Shown here: piece by piece, positions 26,175-35,110 of the stretch
Numbering within the stretch: the stretch's first letter is position 1
Layout of the letters: the number at the start of each line of letters is the position of its first letter
Source: Oscillospiraceae bacterium
GTDB taxonomy: Bacteria; Bacillota; Clostridia; Oscillospirales; Oscillospiraceae
Reading direction: 5' to 3'
DNA: 64,000 nucleotides
Assembly: GCA_017550645.1 (NCBI GenBank)
Contig: JAFZOI010000025.1
Span: 32,038 to 96,037, forward strand
Translations under genes and position numbers: made by a program
Notes under the pieces: generated by a model
The model's input: only the letters and a program-made list of their open reading frames with translations
Databases searched by the model: none
What the model was told of the DNA's origin: nothing

Positions 26175-26936
26175 ATGAAGAACAAAAAGCGAAAAGCATT
26201 AAGTGCTGTAGAATACATATGGCTGCTTATCGTCGTGATAGCGGTCTGGCAGATCGCCTCCAATTTGGGTTTGCTGAACCCGCTTACTCTGCCGTCACCC
26301 GCCATGATCCTTAACACATTCATCTCCTTGATCAAGAAAGGTACGTTACAGAAAAACCTGTTGATCAGCTCGCGGCGAGTTCTGACTGGTTATGCGATCG
26401 CTGCCGCTTCGGCTATCGTGCTCGGCATCCTGATGGGTCTTTCCACGCATTTCAAGAGAATGACGGATCTGATCATACAGATCTTGAAGCCGATCCCGCC
26501 GATCTCATGGATCCCGCTGGTCATTCTGTGGTTCGGCATCGGAGAAAAAGGCAAGGTTTTTCTTATCTTTATAGGTTGCTTCTTCACTATCCTTGTGAAC
26601 GTCGTGGACGGTATCCGGCGCATCGACGTCAAGCTTATCGAGCTGTCGAACTCAATGGTGATCCCGAAGCTCAAGTATGTGTTCAAAGTCGTGATCCCAT
26701 ATGCAGCTCCGAACATCTTTACGGGTCTGCGCGTCGGGCTCGGACAGAGCTGGATGTGCGTTGTCGCGGCGGAGCTCGTGGCGTCGTCGACCGGTCTTGG
26801 TTATATGATCATGTATGCAAGACAGTTCGGACAAACCGACGTAGTTATCGTAGGCATGCTGATGATCGGCATCATCGGAAAGGTTATGGACAGCATACTG
26901 ATGCTTATCGAGAAAAGAGTTATAAGATGGAAATGA
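26175..26936 (+). CDS. ABC transporter permease, SsuC/TauC type
   Basis: 253 residues with about six membrane helices and the BPD_transp_1 fold. The signature LKPIPPISWIPLVILWFGIGEKGKVFLIFIGCFF and the loop LKYVFKVVIPYAAPNIFTGLRVGLGQSWMCVVAAEL (EAA-type coupling loop) are characteristic of the nitrate/sulfonate/taurine permeases. Together with the ATPase and binding protein that follow it forms an importer. It begins 21 bases after licD and overlaps the ATPase gene at ATGATG, so the set is one transcription unit. Confidence 0.93.
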   Translation: MKNKKRKALSAVEYIWLLIVVIAVWQIASNLGLLNPLTLPSPAMILNTFISLIKKGTLQKNLLISSRRVLTGYAIAAASAIVLGILMGLSTHFKRMTDLIIQILKPIPPISWIPLVILWFGIGEKGKVFLIFIGCFFTILVNVVDGIRRIDVKLIELSNSMVIPKLKYVFKVVIPYAAPNIFTGLRVGLGQSWMCVVAAELVASSTGLGYMIMYARQFGQTDVVIVGMLMIGIIGKVMDSILMLIEKRVIRWK

Positions 26937-27679
26937 TGGCTAACGACTATATTGCGGTGGACAACGTCAGCAGGACATTTACCGGAGATAATACGTTCAC
27001 TGCGATACAGGACATCAGCTTTACGATGGAAAAGGGAGAATTCCTTTGCATTGTCGGCCAAAGCGGGTGCGGCAAAAGCACGCTGCTGCGGATCATGTCA
27101 GGTATTGATCCGGTACATGAAGGAACCGTGACAATCAATGGGAATCTGGTGACGAAGCCGGATAAAACTCGCGGTATGGTGTTCCAGGAGGCCAGGCTTC
27201 TGGATTGGATGAACGTGAGTAACAATGTAGGTTTCCCGCTTCAAGGGATCCCCAAGGAAGAGAAAACAAAGCTGATCGAGGAATATATATCCCTTGTCGG
27301 TCTGACGGATTTTAAAAAATCTTACCCCAGAGAACTGTCCGGCGGCATGGCGCAGCGTGTCAGTATTGCCAGAGCGCTTGTAAACCGCCCGGAGGTCATG
27401 TTTATGGACGAGCCTTTCGGAGCGCTCGACTACATGACGAAGATAAACATGCAAAACGAGCTTTTGAAGATCAGGGAAAAAAGTCAGATGACGGTCATAT
27501 TCGTCACGCACGATATCGACGAAGCTGTTTATCTTTCCAACAGGATACTGGTCATGTCCAAGAACCCGGGAAAGGTAAAAGAGATCATCGTCAACACTCT
27601 TCCGTTTCCCAGAGACAGAAACAGCGAGGAATTCATGAATATAAGAAAGCAGGTATACGACTGCTTCTTTATAAATTGA
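26933..27679 (+). CDS. ABC transporter ATPase, SsuB/TauB type
   Basis: 248 residues if started at ATG 26933, which overlaps the permease stop codon; ATGs at 26927 and 26936 are also possible, and the much longer upstream frame lies inside the permease gene. Walker A GQSGCGKST, Q-loop FQEARLLDW, signature LSGGMAQRVSIARAL, Walker B VMFMDEPFGALD and H-switch VTHDIDEA are all intact. The EARLLDWMNV segment after the Q-loop is typical of SsuB/TauB. It powers the importer. Confidence 0.94.
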   Translation: MMANDYIAVDNVSRTFTGDNTFTAIQDISFTMEKGEFLCIVGQSGCGKSTLLRIMSGIDPVHEGTVTINGNLVTKPDKTRGMVFQEARLLDWMNVSNNVGFPLQGIPKEEKTKLIEEYISLVGLTDFKKSYPRELSGGMAQRVSIARALVNRPEVMFMDEPFGALDYMTKINMQNELLKIREKSQMTVIFVTHDIDEAVYLSNRILVMSKNPGKVKEIIVNTLPFPRDRNSEEFMNIRKQVYDCFFIN

Positions 27680-27755
27680 CAACAAGAATAAACAAAGGAG
27701 CATCCATTGTTTATATAAAAAAACGTATCCCTTAAACTGAAAGGAGGCATTTAAA

Positions 27756-28778
27756 TTGAAAAATGCAAAAAAGATCCTGGCTCTTGTTTTAGCGCTCACT
27801 ACGCTTGCGGTCTGCCTGGCTGGATGTGCAACTGTGGGCTCCTCCGATTCCGGTAAAAAGACGGACAGCGGTTCCGGGGCAAGAGAGATCCATCTGGCGA
27901 TCCAGCCTTCTGCGGCTTTCGTTCCTCTGGTAATTGCTCGTGAGAGCGGATGGATCGACGAAGCCATGAAGGAGATCGGTGTTACGGTAGTATGGACGGA
28001 TTTCGAGTCTGGCCCTCCGATGAACGAATCCTTTGCCGCGGGGCAGCAGGATATCGGCGTCATCGGTGACGTTCCGGCAGTTTCCGCCGTAGCGGCAGGA
28101 CAGGACAACGTCTACATCGCGGCGGCAGAAGGCGGCCCGTCATACGGAATGCTCGTCGCGGATGACAGCGGCATTAACGGCATCGAAGATCTTAAAGGCA
28201 AGAAGATCGGCCTTACTATCGGCTCCACGGCGCAGAATCTGACCGAAAAACTGCTTTCGAGCGTCGGTCTCGATTACAACAATGACGTGGAAGTAATCAA
28301 CATTTCCACTGGCGAAGCGCAGATCGTTCTGATGAACCACGACGTGGACGCGGTCGTTATCTGGGAGCCCAACGTCAGCCGTCTGGACGCGCTTGATGGG
28401 ATTCATCTGCTCGCCGACGGCGGCGACGTCGGTTTTCCCGGCATGAACGTCGTTTTCGCGAGAAAGGCATATGTCGATGCGAATCCGGATGTAGTGAAGG
28501 TCTATCTGGCGCAATATTGGAGAGCGACAAAGGCTTATGCGGAAAATCCCGACGCCTATGCTGAGATGCTGTCCGGTTATTTCAATCTTGATCCCGATCT
28601 GATCGCGCAGGCGGCAAGCAAGTATGCTTATGTCCTTCAGTTCTCTGAGGACGATATTGCGGGTCTTCAGGACACCGTGTCGTTCTTGATTAGAATTGGC
28701 AGCATAACGAATGAGATATCGGTGAAGGATCACGTAGCTGATGGTATCGCCAAAGAGGTAATCGCTGCAAATCCTTAA
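27756..28778 (+). CDS. Substrate-binding lipoprotein, SsuA/NMT1 family
   Basis: 340 residues from TTG 27756, which follows AAAGGAGG. Lipoprotein signal peptide with lipobox LAGC (Cys near residue 24), a Ser/Gly/Lys linker, then the two-lobe periplasmic-binding fold of the NMT1/SsuA type: REIHLAIQPSAAFVPLVIARESGWIDEAMKEIG, FAAGQQDIGVIGDVPAVSAVAAGQDN, LKGKKIGLTIGSTAQN, and DVDAVVIWEPN. Anchored outside the cell, it delivers a small anionic or zwitterionic ligand to the permease. Ligand identity is unknown; the neighbouring kinase and cytidylyltransferase suggest a compound destined for LicD. Confidence 0.92.
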   Translation: MKNAKKILALVLALTTLAVCLAGCATVGSSDSGKKTDSGSGAREIHLAIQPSAAFVPLVIARESGWIDEAMKEIGVTVVWTDFESGPPMNESFAAGQQDIGVIGDVPAVSAVAAGQDNVYIAAAEGGPSYGMLVADDSGINGIEDLKGKKIGLTIGSTAQNLTEKLLSSVGLDYNNDVEVINISTGEAQIVLMNHDVDAVVIWEPNVSRLDALDGIHLLADGGDVGFPGMNVVFARKAYVDANPDVVKVYLAQYWRATKAYAENPDAYAEMLSGYFNLDPDLIAQAASKYAYVLQFSEDDIAGLQDTVSFLIRIGSITNEISVKDHVADGIAKEVIAANP

Positions 28779-28801
28779 CTTGAGGCAATGCAGCGCGATA
28801 A

Positions 28802-28847
28802 AGGTTCTGTCGGGGAGCAGAAGGTCAAGCTGTTCCCCGCAGAACCT
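28802..28847 (+). other. Intercistronic hairpin after the binding-protein gene
   Basis: AGGTTCTG (28802-28809) and CGGGGA (28811-28816) pair with TCCCCG (28834-28839) and CAGAACCT (28840-28847), a 14-bp stem with one bulged T. Only a moderate T-run follows near 28861. Such a stem after a binding-protein gene often protects the upstream mRNA and lowers downstream expression. Confidence 0.6.
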
Positions 28848-28879
28848 GTTTGCAATATTCGTTTTTGGGGGAAAGAACC

Positions 28880-29617
28880 ATGAATGTCGCCATTATTCTC
28901 GCGGGAGGGAAAGGCGTCCGGCTTGGGCTGAATGTACCAAAGCAGTTTGCAGAGGTTCTTGGAAAGCCTGTTATTGCCTACACGTTGGACATTTTTCAGC
29001 AGCATCCCGAGATCGACGCCATCGAAGTCGTCTGCGTCAAAGGCTATTTTGACGAGATGTGGGGGATCTGTCGGAAATACGGTCTGACAAAGGTAAAGTG
29101 GATCGTCGAAGGCGGAGCCTCGTTCTCGGAGTCTGTCCAAAAGGGCGTTTTTGGGCTGGAAGACATATGCGCAGACGATGACATCGTAACGATACACACA
29201 GGCGTAGCTCCGTTCCTAGAGCCTGATTTTATTACGGACAACCTGCGCGTCTGCCGCGAGAAAGGAAACGCCATCACATCTTTTCCGCTGTACTCTCTGG
29301 CGGGAAAAAGAAACGAACAGGATCCGGAAATGACGAACGAATGGTTTGACAGAGATTCCATCGTCTGTCTTAAAAACCCTCATTCCGTCCGATATGCCCT
29401 TATCAGAGATATGTATAAGGAAGCGGTCAAGACCGGTCTTATCGACAGGGTAAAGCCATATACGACGACGTTGATGTTCCATATGAATATTCCGATCTAT
29501 CTTTCTCAGGGAAGCCAGATGAACATCAAGATCACAAAAAAAGAGGATCTGGAGCTTTTTGAAGCCTTTGTGCTGATGAAACAAAAGCAGAGAGAAAAAA
29601 ATGGAAATGAAGCGTGA
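28880..29617 (+). CDS. IspD/TarI-like cytidylyltransferase with altered signature
   Basis: 245 residues from ATG 28880 (GGGGGAAAG upstream). The N-terminal nucleotide-binding loop ILAGGKGVRLGLNVPKQF and the C-terminal NIKIT (215-219) are typical of IspD and TarI, which join CTP to a sugar-alcohol phosphate. Two conserved sites differ: the usual HD(A/G)xRP reads HTGVAP at 106-111, and the QTPQ-type segment reads KNPH near 166-169. This points to a different alcohol phosphate from methylerythritol 4-phosphate or ribitol 5-phosphate. It overlaps the FGGY kinase gene by 17 bases and lies in the LicD/transporter run, so CDP-X synthesis for LicD is the best guess. Confidence 0.85.
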   Translation: MNVAIILAGGKGVRLGLNVPKQFAEVLGKPVIAYTLDIFQQHPEIDAIEVVCVKGYFDEMWGICRKYGLTKVKWIVEGGASFSESVQKGVFGLEDICADDDIVTIHTGVAPFLEPDFITDNLRVCREKGNAITSFPLYSLAGKRNEQDPEMTNEWFDRDSIVCLKNPHSVRYALIRDMYKEAVKTGLIDRVKPYTTTLMFHMNIPIYLSQGSQMNIKITKKEDLELFEAFVLMKQKQREKNGNEA

Positions 29618-31145
29618 GCTGATCGCCGCGATCGACGCAGGGACGACAGGGACCCGGTGCTGTGTCTTTGACGGTTTGGGGAAAACCGTGGCAAGCGGAT
29701 ATTGCCCGATGAAAACGATTTATCCGGGTCCGGGTCTTGTAGAAGAGGATCCGGATCTAGTCATCGACCTAACTTTCAAGGCCGTGCAAGCCGCCGTCGA
29801 AAGCGTCGATCCGAGCCGAATCATCGGCCTGTGCGTCACCGTTCAGCGAAACTGCTTTGTGCCGCTGGACGCTGAAGGGGATTATCTGACCAATATAATC
29901 ACATGGCAAGATCAGAGAGGCGAAGAAGCGCATTCATGGATGATCGACTGCCTGCGCAGGAATGGGATGAGTTGGGATGACGTATACCGCATCAACGGTC
30001 AGCCTTTCGGTTCGTTTCAGTTTGGCTTCAAGGCGCTGTGGTACAGACATTTCAAAGAAGAAATGTACCGGAAAACATGGAAATTAGTTACGCCCCTGGC
30101 CATTTTGACACGTGCTTTCGGCGCCGAGGGCTATCATGAAGAAAACAACAATCTGAGCTTCTGGCTGATGGCCGACGCCGACAAACAGAGGATCGACGAA
30201 AGTCTTTGCCGGATCTTTGATTTTCGTCCGGATATTTTTCCCGAAGCTCTGACGCCAGGAACGCAGGTCGGCGTCATTTCAAAAGAAGCTTCATCGCGCT
30301 GCGGTCTACTTGCGGGGACGCCAATCTATCTCGGATCGGGAGATCAGAACTGCGGCGCGTTGGGTGCCGGAAACTATGGGACGTCGGATATCACCTCCGT
30401 CTGCATGGGTACCGCCGGCCTTTGCATTTCCTACTCCGCAAAGCCGGTCCGACATCCGAGGGGTCTATGTCAGATCCAGGGACATCCTGCGGGCGGGTAT
30501 CTTATGGAGACCCATTCATCCTCCTGTATGTCTTCCCATCGCTGGGCAGAAAATCTGTTTTATACTGTGGATCAGAAGGAAAAACATATGTTGACGGAGG
30601 ATGCGAAGGAAGCCCCCGTCGGCTCCAACGGCGTTCTTTTCCTGCCGTGGCTGCAGGGTGCCGCTTGTCCGCATTATGATGACAGCGCGCGAGGCGCCTA
30701 CATCGGAATGTCTCTGATCCATCAGAAAAGCGATATGTCAAGAGCCACGATGGAAGGTATCTGCTTTGAAAACCGTGAAATGTTGGAAACCCTTTGGGAA
30801 GCGGATCTGCCAAAAGCAAAGAGTCTCCGTATAGTCGGCGGAGCGTCAAACAACGATTTCTGGAATCAGATGCAGGCCGATATCTATGGCCTGCCTGTTG
30901 AAACGATCGAGGCGAAGGAATCCACGGCGCTTGGAGCGGGTATCATCTGCGCGGTCGCTTCCGGATTGTACGGAAGCTATAAGGAAGCGTCGGATCATAT
31001 GACGCACGTTATGAAGGCGTATGAACCGAGCTTCGAAAACAATAGCAAATATGATGAAGTATATGATTTGTGGCATGAATGCTATCGAGGGCTTAGTAAT
31101 GGCGCATTTCAGAAGATTTATGCGTATCAGACACGTATGAAGTAA
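29601..31145 (+). CDS. FGGY-family carbohydrate/polyol kinase
   Basis: 514 residues, full family length. The N-terminal ATPase strand AAIDAGTTGTR, the WQDQR segment of the substrate-binding domain, the catalytic Asp248 in GSGDQNCGALGAG, and the C-terminal GGASNNDFWNQMQADIYGLPVE...ESTALGAG are all present. FGGY members phosphorylate glycerol, ribulose, xylulose, ribitol, erythritol and similar compounds; the sequence alone does not fix which. The start at 29601 has AGAGAG 6 bases upstream and overlaps the cytidylyltransferase gene; ATG 29607 is an alternative. The tight overlap suggests that its phosphorylated product is the substrate of that enzyme. Confidence 0.9.
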   Translation: MEMKRELIAAIDAGTTGTRCCVFDGLGKTVASGYCPMKTIYPGPGLVEEDPDLVIDLTFKAVQAAVESVDPSRIIGLCVTVQRNCFVPLDAEGDYLTNIITWQDQRGEEAHSWMIDCLRRNGMSWDDVYRINGQPFGSFQFGFKALWYRHFKEEMYRKTWKLVTPLAILTRAFGAEGYHEENNNLSFWLMADADKQRIDESLCRIFDFRPDIFPEALTPGTQVGVISKEASSRCGLLAGTPIYLGSGDQNCGALGAGNYGTSDITSVCMGTAGLCISYSAKPVRHPRGLCQIQGHPAGGYLMETHSSSCMSSHRWAENLFYTVDQKEKHMLTEDAKEAPVGSNGVLFLPWLQGAACPHYDDSARGAYIGMSLIHQKSDMSRATMEGICFENREMLETLWEADLPKAKSLRIVGGASNNDFWNQMQADIYGLPVETIEAKESTALGAGIICAVASGLYGSYKEASDHMTHVMKAYEPSFENNSKYDEVYDLWHECYRGLSNGAFQKIYAYQTRMK

Positions 31146-31155
31146 AAGGAGTTTA

Positions 31156-31184
31156 TTGACATATTCTTTTTATACGCCGATATT
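31156..31184 (+). promoter_or_regulatory. Candidate promoter upstream of ugd
   Basis: A consensus TTGACA (31156-31161) is followed after 17 bases by GATATT (31179-31184). It lies just after the kinase gene, in a 271-base gap that otherwise holds only short meaningless frames, and could start a separate ugd-galE transcript. Confidence 0.45.
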
Positions 31185-31416
31185 TGTACTCATTTCCGCT
31201 TACAGTTATTAATGAGAAGAATTACTGAGTTTTGTATTCGGAACTAAAAACGCGATCCTTACCTTTGTATTCACATGACATTTTCTAGAACAGAGAAAGG
31301 GCCGGGGCATCGAAAACCGGAAAGCTTTCGGCTTGTCCGGGAAATGTACGGAAGAAACTAATAACAATTCGGCCGTGGAAGACCGCGGCATTATGATCAG
31401 AAAGGAAACAAAACAG

Positions 31417-32640
31417 ATGAAGATCACGGTTGCAGGAGTCGGATACGTAGGGTTGAGCCTTGCCGTATTGCTGGCACAGAATCATGAGGTGACGGCCATC
31501 ACAACTACGGAAGCGAAAGCTGAGAAGCTGAACAAGTTTATCAGTCCAATCCAGGACGATGAGATCGAACGGTTTTTTGATGAAGCAAAAAAAGGAACGC
31601 GTACTCTGAACCTACATACGACCACGGACAAGGCGGCGGCTTACAGCTCTGCTGATCTAGTGATTATCGCTACTCCGACCAACTATGATGATGTAAATCA
31701 TTTCTTCGATACAAGCGCTGTTGAGGACGCTATTGAGCAGACGCTGGCTGTGAATCCCAACGTTCTTATGGTCATTAAGTCTACGATACCTGTAGGCTAC
31801 ACGGAATCTGTCAGAGCGAAGTATGGTGTGAAGAATATCATCTTCAGCCCTGAATTCCTGAGAGAGTCGAAAGCACTATACGATAATCTGCATCCAAGCC
31901 GTATTGTGGTTGGCGCATCTGATGATCAGAAAGAAGAAGCGGAAATGTTTGCGAACCTTCTTCTGGGGGCTGCCCGGACAGAAGAACGGAGAGCGGGCAC
32001 TCCCAAACAGGACATTCCGGTGCTCATTGCACATTTGACCGAAGCGGAAGCAATAAAGCTCTTTGCCAACACTTATCTTGCCGTTCGAGTGTCGTATTTT
32101 AACGAGCTTGATACTTATGCTCAGACCAAGGGACTGGACACACAGATGATCATTGACGGCGTGTGCATGGATCCGCGTATCGGGGGTCATTATAACAACC
32201 CGTCCTTTGGTTACGGAGGTTATTGCTTGCCAAAGGATACCAAACAGCTTCTTGCAAACTACAAGGACGTTCCGCAAACTATGATCGAAGCGGTGGTTAA
32301 AAGCAACACCGTTCGAAAGGACTTCATTGCTGATCAGATCATTGCGCGCGATCCGAAAACCGTTGGGGTGTATCGCCTGACGATGAAGAGCAACAGCGAT
32401 AACTTCCGCGCCTCAGCCATTCAAGGCGTCATGAAGAGGATAAAGGCCAAAGGTATTCCCGTGATCATCTATGAGCCGACGCTTGAAGATGGCAGCACTT
32501 TCTTCAACAGTGTTGTTGTCAACGATTTAGAAAAGTTCAAAACACAGAGCGATATAATCATCGCCAACCGTTTCGACGCTGACGTTCTCGGAGATGTGGA
32601 GGAAAAGGTTTATACTAGAGACTTGTTCAAGAGAGACTGA
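31417..32640 (+). CDS. ugd: UDP-glucose 6-dehydrogenase
   Basis: 407 residues from ATG 31417 (AAGGA 10 bases upstream); the longer upstream frame adds no family sequence. The N-terminal NAD-binding [58 protein letters not shown] and the active-site segment [19 protein letters not shown] with its catalytic cysteine closely follow the Escherichia coli Ugd type. It oxidises UDP-glucose to UDP-glucuronate in two NAD-dependent steps, supplying an acidic sugar to the polymer. Whether it could also oxidise UDP-GlcNAc (as WbpA does) is not evident; its similarity is to the glucose enzyme. Confidence 0.96.
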   Translation: MKITVAGVGYVGLSLAVLLAQNHEVTAITTTEAKAEKLNKFISPIQDDEIERFFDEAKKGTRTLNLHTTTDKAAAYSSADLVIIATPTNYDDVNHFFDTSAVEDAIEQTLAVNPNVLMVIKSTIPVGYTESVRAKYGVKNIIFSPEFLRESKALYDNLHPSRIVVGASDDQKEEAEMFANLLLGAARTEERRAGTPKQDIPVLIAHLTEAEAIKLFANTYLAVRVSYFNELDTYAQTKGLDTQMIIDGVCMDPRIGGHYNNPSFGYGGYCLPKDTKQLLANYKDVPQTMIEAVVKSNTVRKDFIADQIIARDPKTVGVYRLTMKSNSDNFRASAIQGVMKRIKAKGIPVIIYEPTLEDGSTFFNSVVVNDLEKFKTQSDIIIANRFDADVLGDVEEKVYTRDLFKRD

Positions 32641-32799
32641 CTATCAGCGATGCGGCTCCTTGCGATGTCTCGGCAGCTGACTCGTATAAATATTTGTCGA
32701 ATTATTATGTTTATTCAGAAGTAGCGGCTAAAAAGAAAAGAAGCTTTTTAGGAAAAACCGCAGAAGATCCTTGATTACATCTAAAGGAGACCCTTCTTT

Positions 32800-33813
32800 A
32801 TGAATATTATTGTTACAGGTGGGGCGGGATACATCGGCTCCCATACCATAATCGAACTAATCAAAAACGGTCACAGTGTTTCAGTAATAGACAATTTATC
32901 GAACAGTTCTCCTGTTGCGATCAAGCGAGTTGAGAGCATTACGGGCTGCAGTATCCCATTTTATAAGACGGACATTCGCAATCGGGAGTCGCTTGAAAGT
33001 ATATGCTCAAAGAACAGATTTGATGCCTGTATTCATTTCGCGGGCCTTAAAGCTGTAGGGGAGTCCGTGGCTCGTCCCTGGGAGTATTACGAGAATAACA
33101 TTAACGGAACATTGGTCTTGTTGGATGCTTTGAGGAAAAACGATTGCAAGAACTTTATTTTTTCGTCATCTGCGACTGTATATGGCACCCCTGAGTCCGT
33201 TCCCATTACAGAGTCCTCTCCAAAGGGTACCTGTACTAATCCATATGGCTGGACAAAGTGGATGATCGAACAGATCCTGACGGATATGCATACTGCGGAC
33301 CCAAGCTGGAACGTCGTATTATTACGGTACTTCAATCCGATCGGGGCGCATCCCTCAGGGCTGATCGGAGAGAATCCAAACGGCATTCCAAACAATCTGA
33401 TGCCCTACATTACCCAGGTTGCAGTCGGCAAGCTTGAGAAGCTACATGTGTTCGGTAATGATTATGATACGCCGGACGGGACCGGCGTCAGGGACTATAT
33501 CCACGTTGTCGATCTGGCGAGAGGACACGTTAATGCGCTCAAAGCGATAGAAAACAACTGTGGTGTTGAAACGTATAATCTGGGCACAGGCAAAGGGTAT
33601 AGTGTGATGGAGATCATCACTGCATTTGAGGAAACAAACGGTATCAAGATACCTTATGTGATCGATCCTCGGCGCCCAGGAGATATTGGGACATGCTATT
33701 CATCACCGAGCAAAGCCCTTGCGGAACTCGGATGGAAAGCAGAATACGGCATCAGGGAAATGTGCCGCGACAGTTGGAACTGGCAGAAAAACAATCCGGA
33801 CGGATATGTGTAA
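32800..33813 (+). CDS. galE: UDP-glucose 4-epimerase
   Basis: 337 residues, the length of E. coli GalE. NAD-binding GGAGYIGSHT, HFAGLKAVGESV, FSSSATVYG and the catalytic Tyr/Lys pair in NPYGWTKWMIEQ are present, as are RYFNPIGAHPSG and GTGVRDYIHVVDLARGH. It interconverts UDP-glucose and UDP-galactose, and some members also act on the N-acetyl forms. It is the last gene of the glycan island; the sequence becomes GC-rich about 150 bases downstream. ATG 32800 follows AAAGGAG. Confidence 0.97.
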   Translation: MNIIVTGGAGYIGSHTIIELIKNGHSVSVIDNLSNSSPVAIKRVESITGCSIPFYKTDIRNRESLESICSKNRFDACIHFAGLKAVGESVARPWEYYENNINGTLVLLDALRKNDCKNFIFSSSATVYGTPESVPITESSPKGTCTNPYGWTKWMIEQILTDMHTADPSWNVVLLRYFNPIGAHPSGLIGENPNGIPNNLMPYITQVAVGKLEKLHVFGNDYDTPDGTGVRDYIHVVDLARGHVNALKAIENNCGVETYNLGTGKGYSVMEIITAFEETNGIKIPYVIDPRRPGDIGTCYSSPSKALAELGWKAEYGIREMCRDSWNWQKNNPDGYV

Positions 33814-34014
33814 GCACAGCGTTTTCAAGTGACATATGCCGAAAACTGAACGACCCTTCGGATCTGCGTTTTAAGGCATTCTGAACTGCAGACGTTATGC
33901 ATATTTATTAGTTAAGTTACGCCATATCGTCAAGATGGGTATTGCATTGGACAATATAAAAGGCTCCGAGGCGAGCAGAGCGCTGACCGCGGAGACCGGA
34001 AGGGAGGATACAAG

Positions 34015-34224
34015 ATGACGAAGACGATCATGATCGGCGGCATGGCCTGCGCAGAATGCGCCGAGAAGGTGAAGGCCGCGCTCGAAGCGGTGCCCGGAGT
34101 GGCGAGCGTGTTCGCGGAGCAGTCCGCGGGCATAGCCGTCGCCGAGACCGACGGCTCCGTGGACGACGCTGCGCTGCTCTCCGCCGTGGAAGGCGCCGGC
34201 TACAGCGTATTCAGCATCAGCTGA
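34015..34224 (+). CDS. Heavy-metal-associated (CopZ-like) protein
   Basis: 69 residues, one HMA domain. GGMACAECAEKVKAALEAVPGVASV carries the metal-binding MxCxxC (C12, C15), and the second half EQSAGIAVAETDGSVDDAALLSAVEGAGYSV completes the ferredoxin-like fold. It is expected to bind Cu(I) or a similar ion as a cytoplasmic chaperone. No copper ATPase or CsoR is adjacent. GGAGG lies before ATG 34015. Confidence 0.92.
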   Translation: MTKTIMIGGMACAECAEKVKAALEAVPGVASVFAEQSAGIAVAETDGSVDDAALLSAVEGAGYSVFSIS

Positions 34225-34245
34225 GTTCCCGCGAGGGAAAGAGGG

Positions 34246-34275
34246 CCCGCCGCGTCTTGCGGCGGGTCTCCGTTT
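34246..34275 (+). terminator. Terminator-like hairpin after the CopZ-like gene
   Basis: Perfect 8-bp stem CCCGCCGC (34246-34253) / GCGGCGGG (34259-34266) with a 5-base loop. The T-tract is poor (TCTCCGTTTAT), so efficiency is doubtful. Confidence 0.55.
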
Positions 34276-34420
34276 ATGCTCACGCAAAGGAAAACTTGCT
34301 TATCCCGCTCGTATGTGCTACTCTTGATAAGGATTATTTTTCCATCATCTGCAAGGCCGCTCTGGGCGTTTCGGCTCCGGGGCGTCCGCGTAAAGGGACT
34401 CATCCCAAAGGAGGCTAATC

Positions 34421-35110
34421 ATGTTCAGAAAACATCGTTTTATATGTCTGCTGCTCGCGCTCCTTATGATCGCAACTCTCGCGGCGTGCGCAAACGGAAA
34501 CGGGACGCCGGCCGGGACGGCGCAGCCGTCCGGTCAGGAGCAGACGCCGGACGCCGCGTCTCAGTCCGGAGACGGCGGCGGCGCCAGCGGGAGCCAGACC
34601 GCCTCGCCCGCGAAGCTCACGGGCAAGCTCGACTTCATCGATCTCGACGACAGAGACGCATCCGTGCTCTGCGGCGTTTCCGTTCACGGCAACCAGGCGG
34701 GCAGCGCGGAGTTCAACGCCAAGGATCCCGCTGCCGAGGGCGTCCGCTGCGTTTTCGAGCTGGGCGAGTGGATCGAATTCTACCCCGACGCCGACGCGGA
34801 GTACTATCTGCGCGTCTGGATCCTCAGGCACCGCGACGATCAGAAGAATTACAAAGACTGCAAGTTCTCCGACCTCATGCCCGGCTTCGCCTCGTACTGC
34901 GATCTGCACTATCCCGAGGATGCGGAAGATCCCGGCAGCTGGTATTGGGGCAGTTTCTTCCTCCCTCCCGAAGAGTGCGAGACCGGTTACTACGATTTTG
35001 TCTTCACCTACGAGGGCAAAGCGATAGCCGTGCTTCAGACCCGTTTCTATAACGAGAATGAGCTCGCGAGCAAGTCCGACGCCGAGCTCGAAGCGCTCAT
35101 GCGCGAATGA
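34421..35110 (+). CDS. Lipoprotein of unknown function
   Basis: 229 residues. Lipoprotein signal peptide with lipobox LAAC (Cys near 23), a Gly/Ser/Gln-rich spacer to about residue 65, then a folded domain of about 160 residues rich in Tyr, Trp and acidic residues (FYPDADAEYYLRVWILRHRDD, SWYWGSFFLPPEECETGYYDFVFTYEGKAIA). The last part resembles a small immunoglobulin-like beta domain. No family recognised. ATG 34421 follows AAAGGAGG, and the stop overlaps the next start (ATGA), so the pair is translationally coupled. Confidence 0.78.
   Translation: MFRKHRFICLLLALLMIATLAACANGNGTPAGTAQPSGQEQTPDAASQSGDGGGASGSQTASPAKLTGKLDFIDLDDRDASVLCGVSVHGNQAGSAEFNAKDPAAEGVRCVFELGEWIEFYPDADAEYYLRVWILRHRDDQKNYKDCKFSDLMPGFASYCDLHYPEDAEDPGSWYWGSFFLPPEECETGYYDFVFTYEGKAIAVLQTRFYNENELASKSDAELEALMRE

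Noticed and set aside
26507..26926. Extended N-terminus of the ABC ATPase
   Set aside because: It lies within the permease gene in another frame and has no domain; the ATPase begins near 26933.
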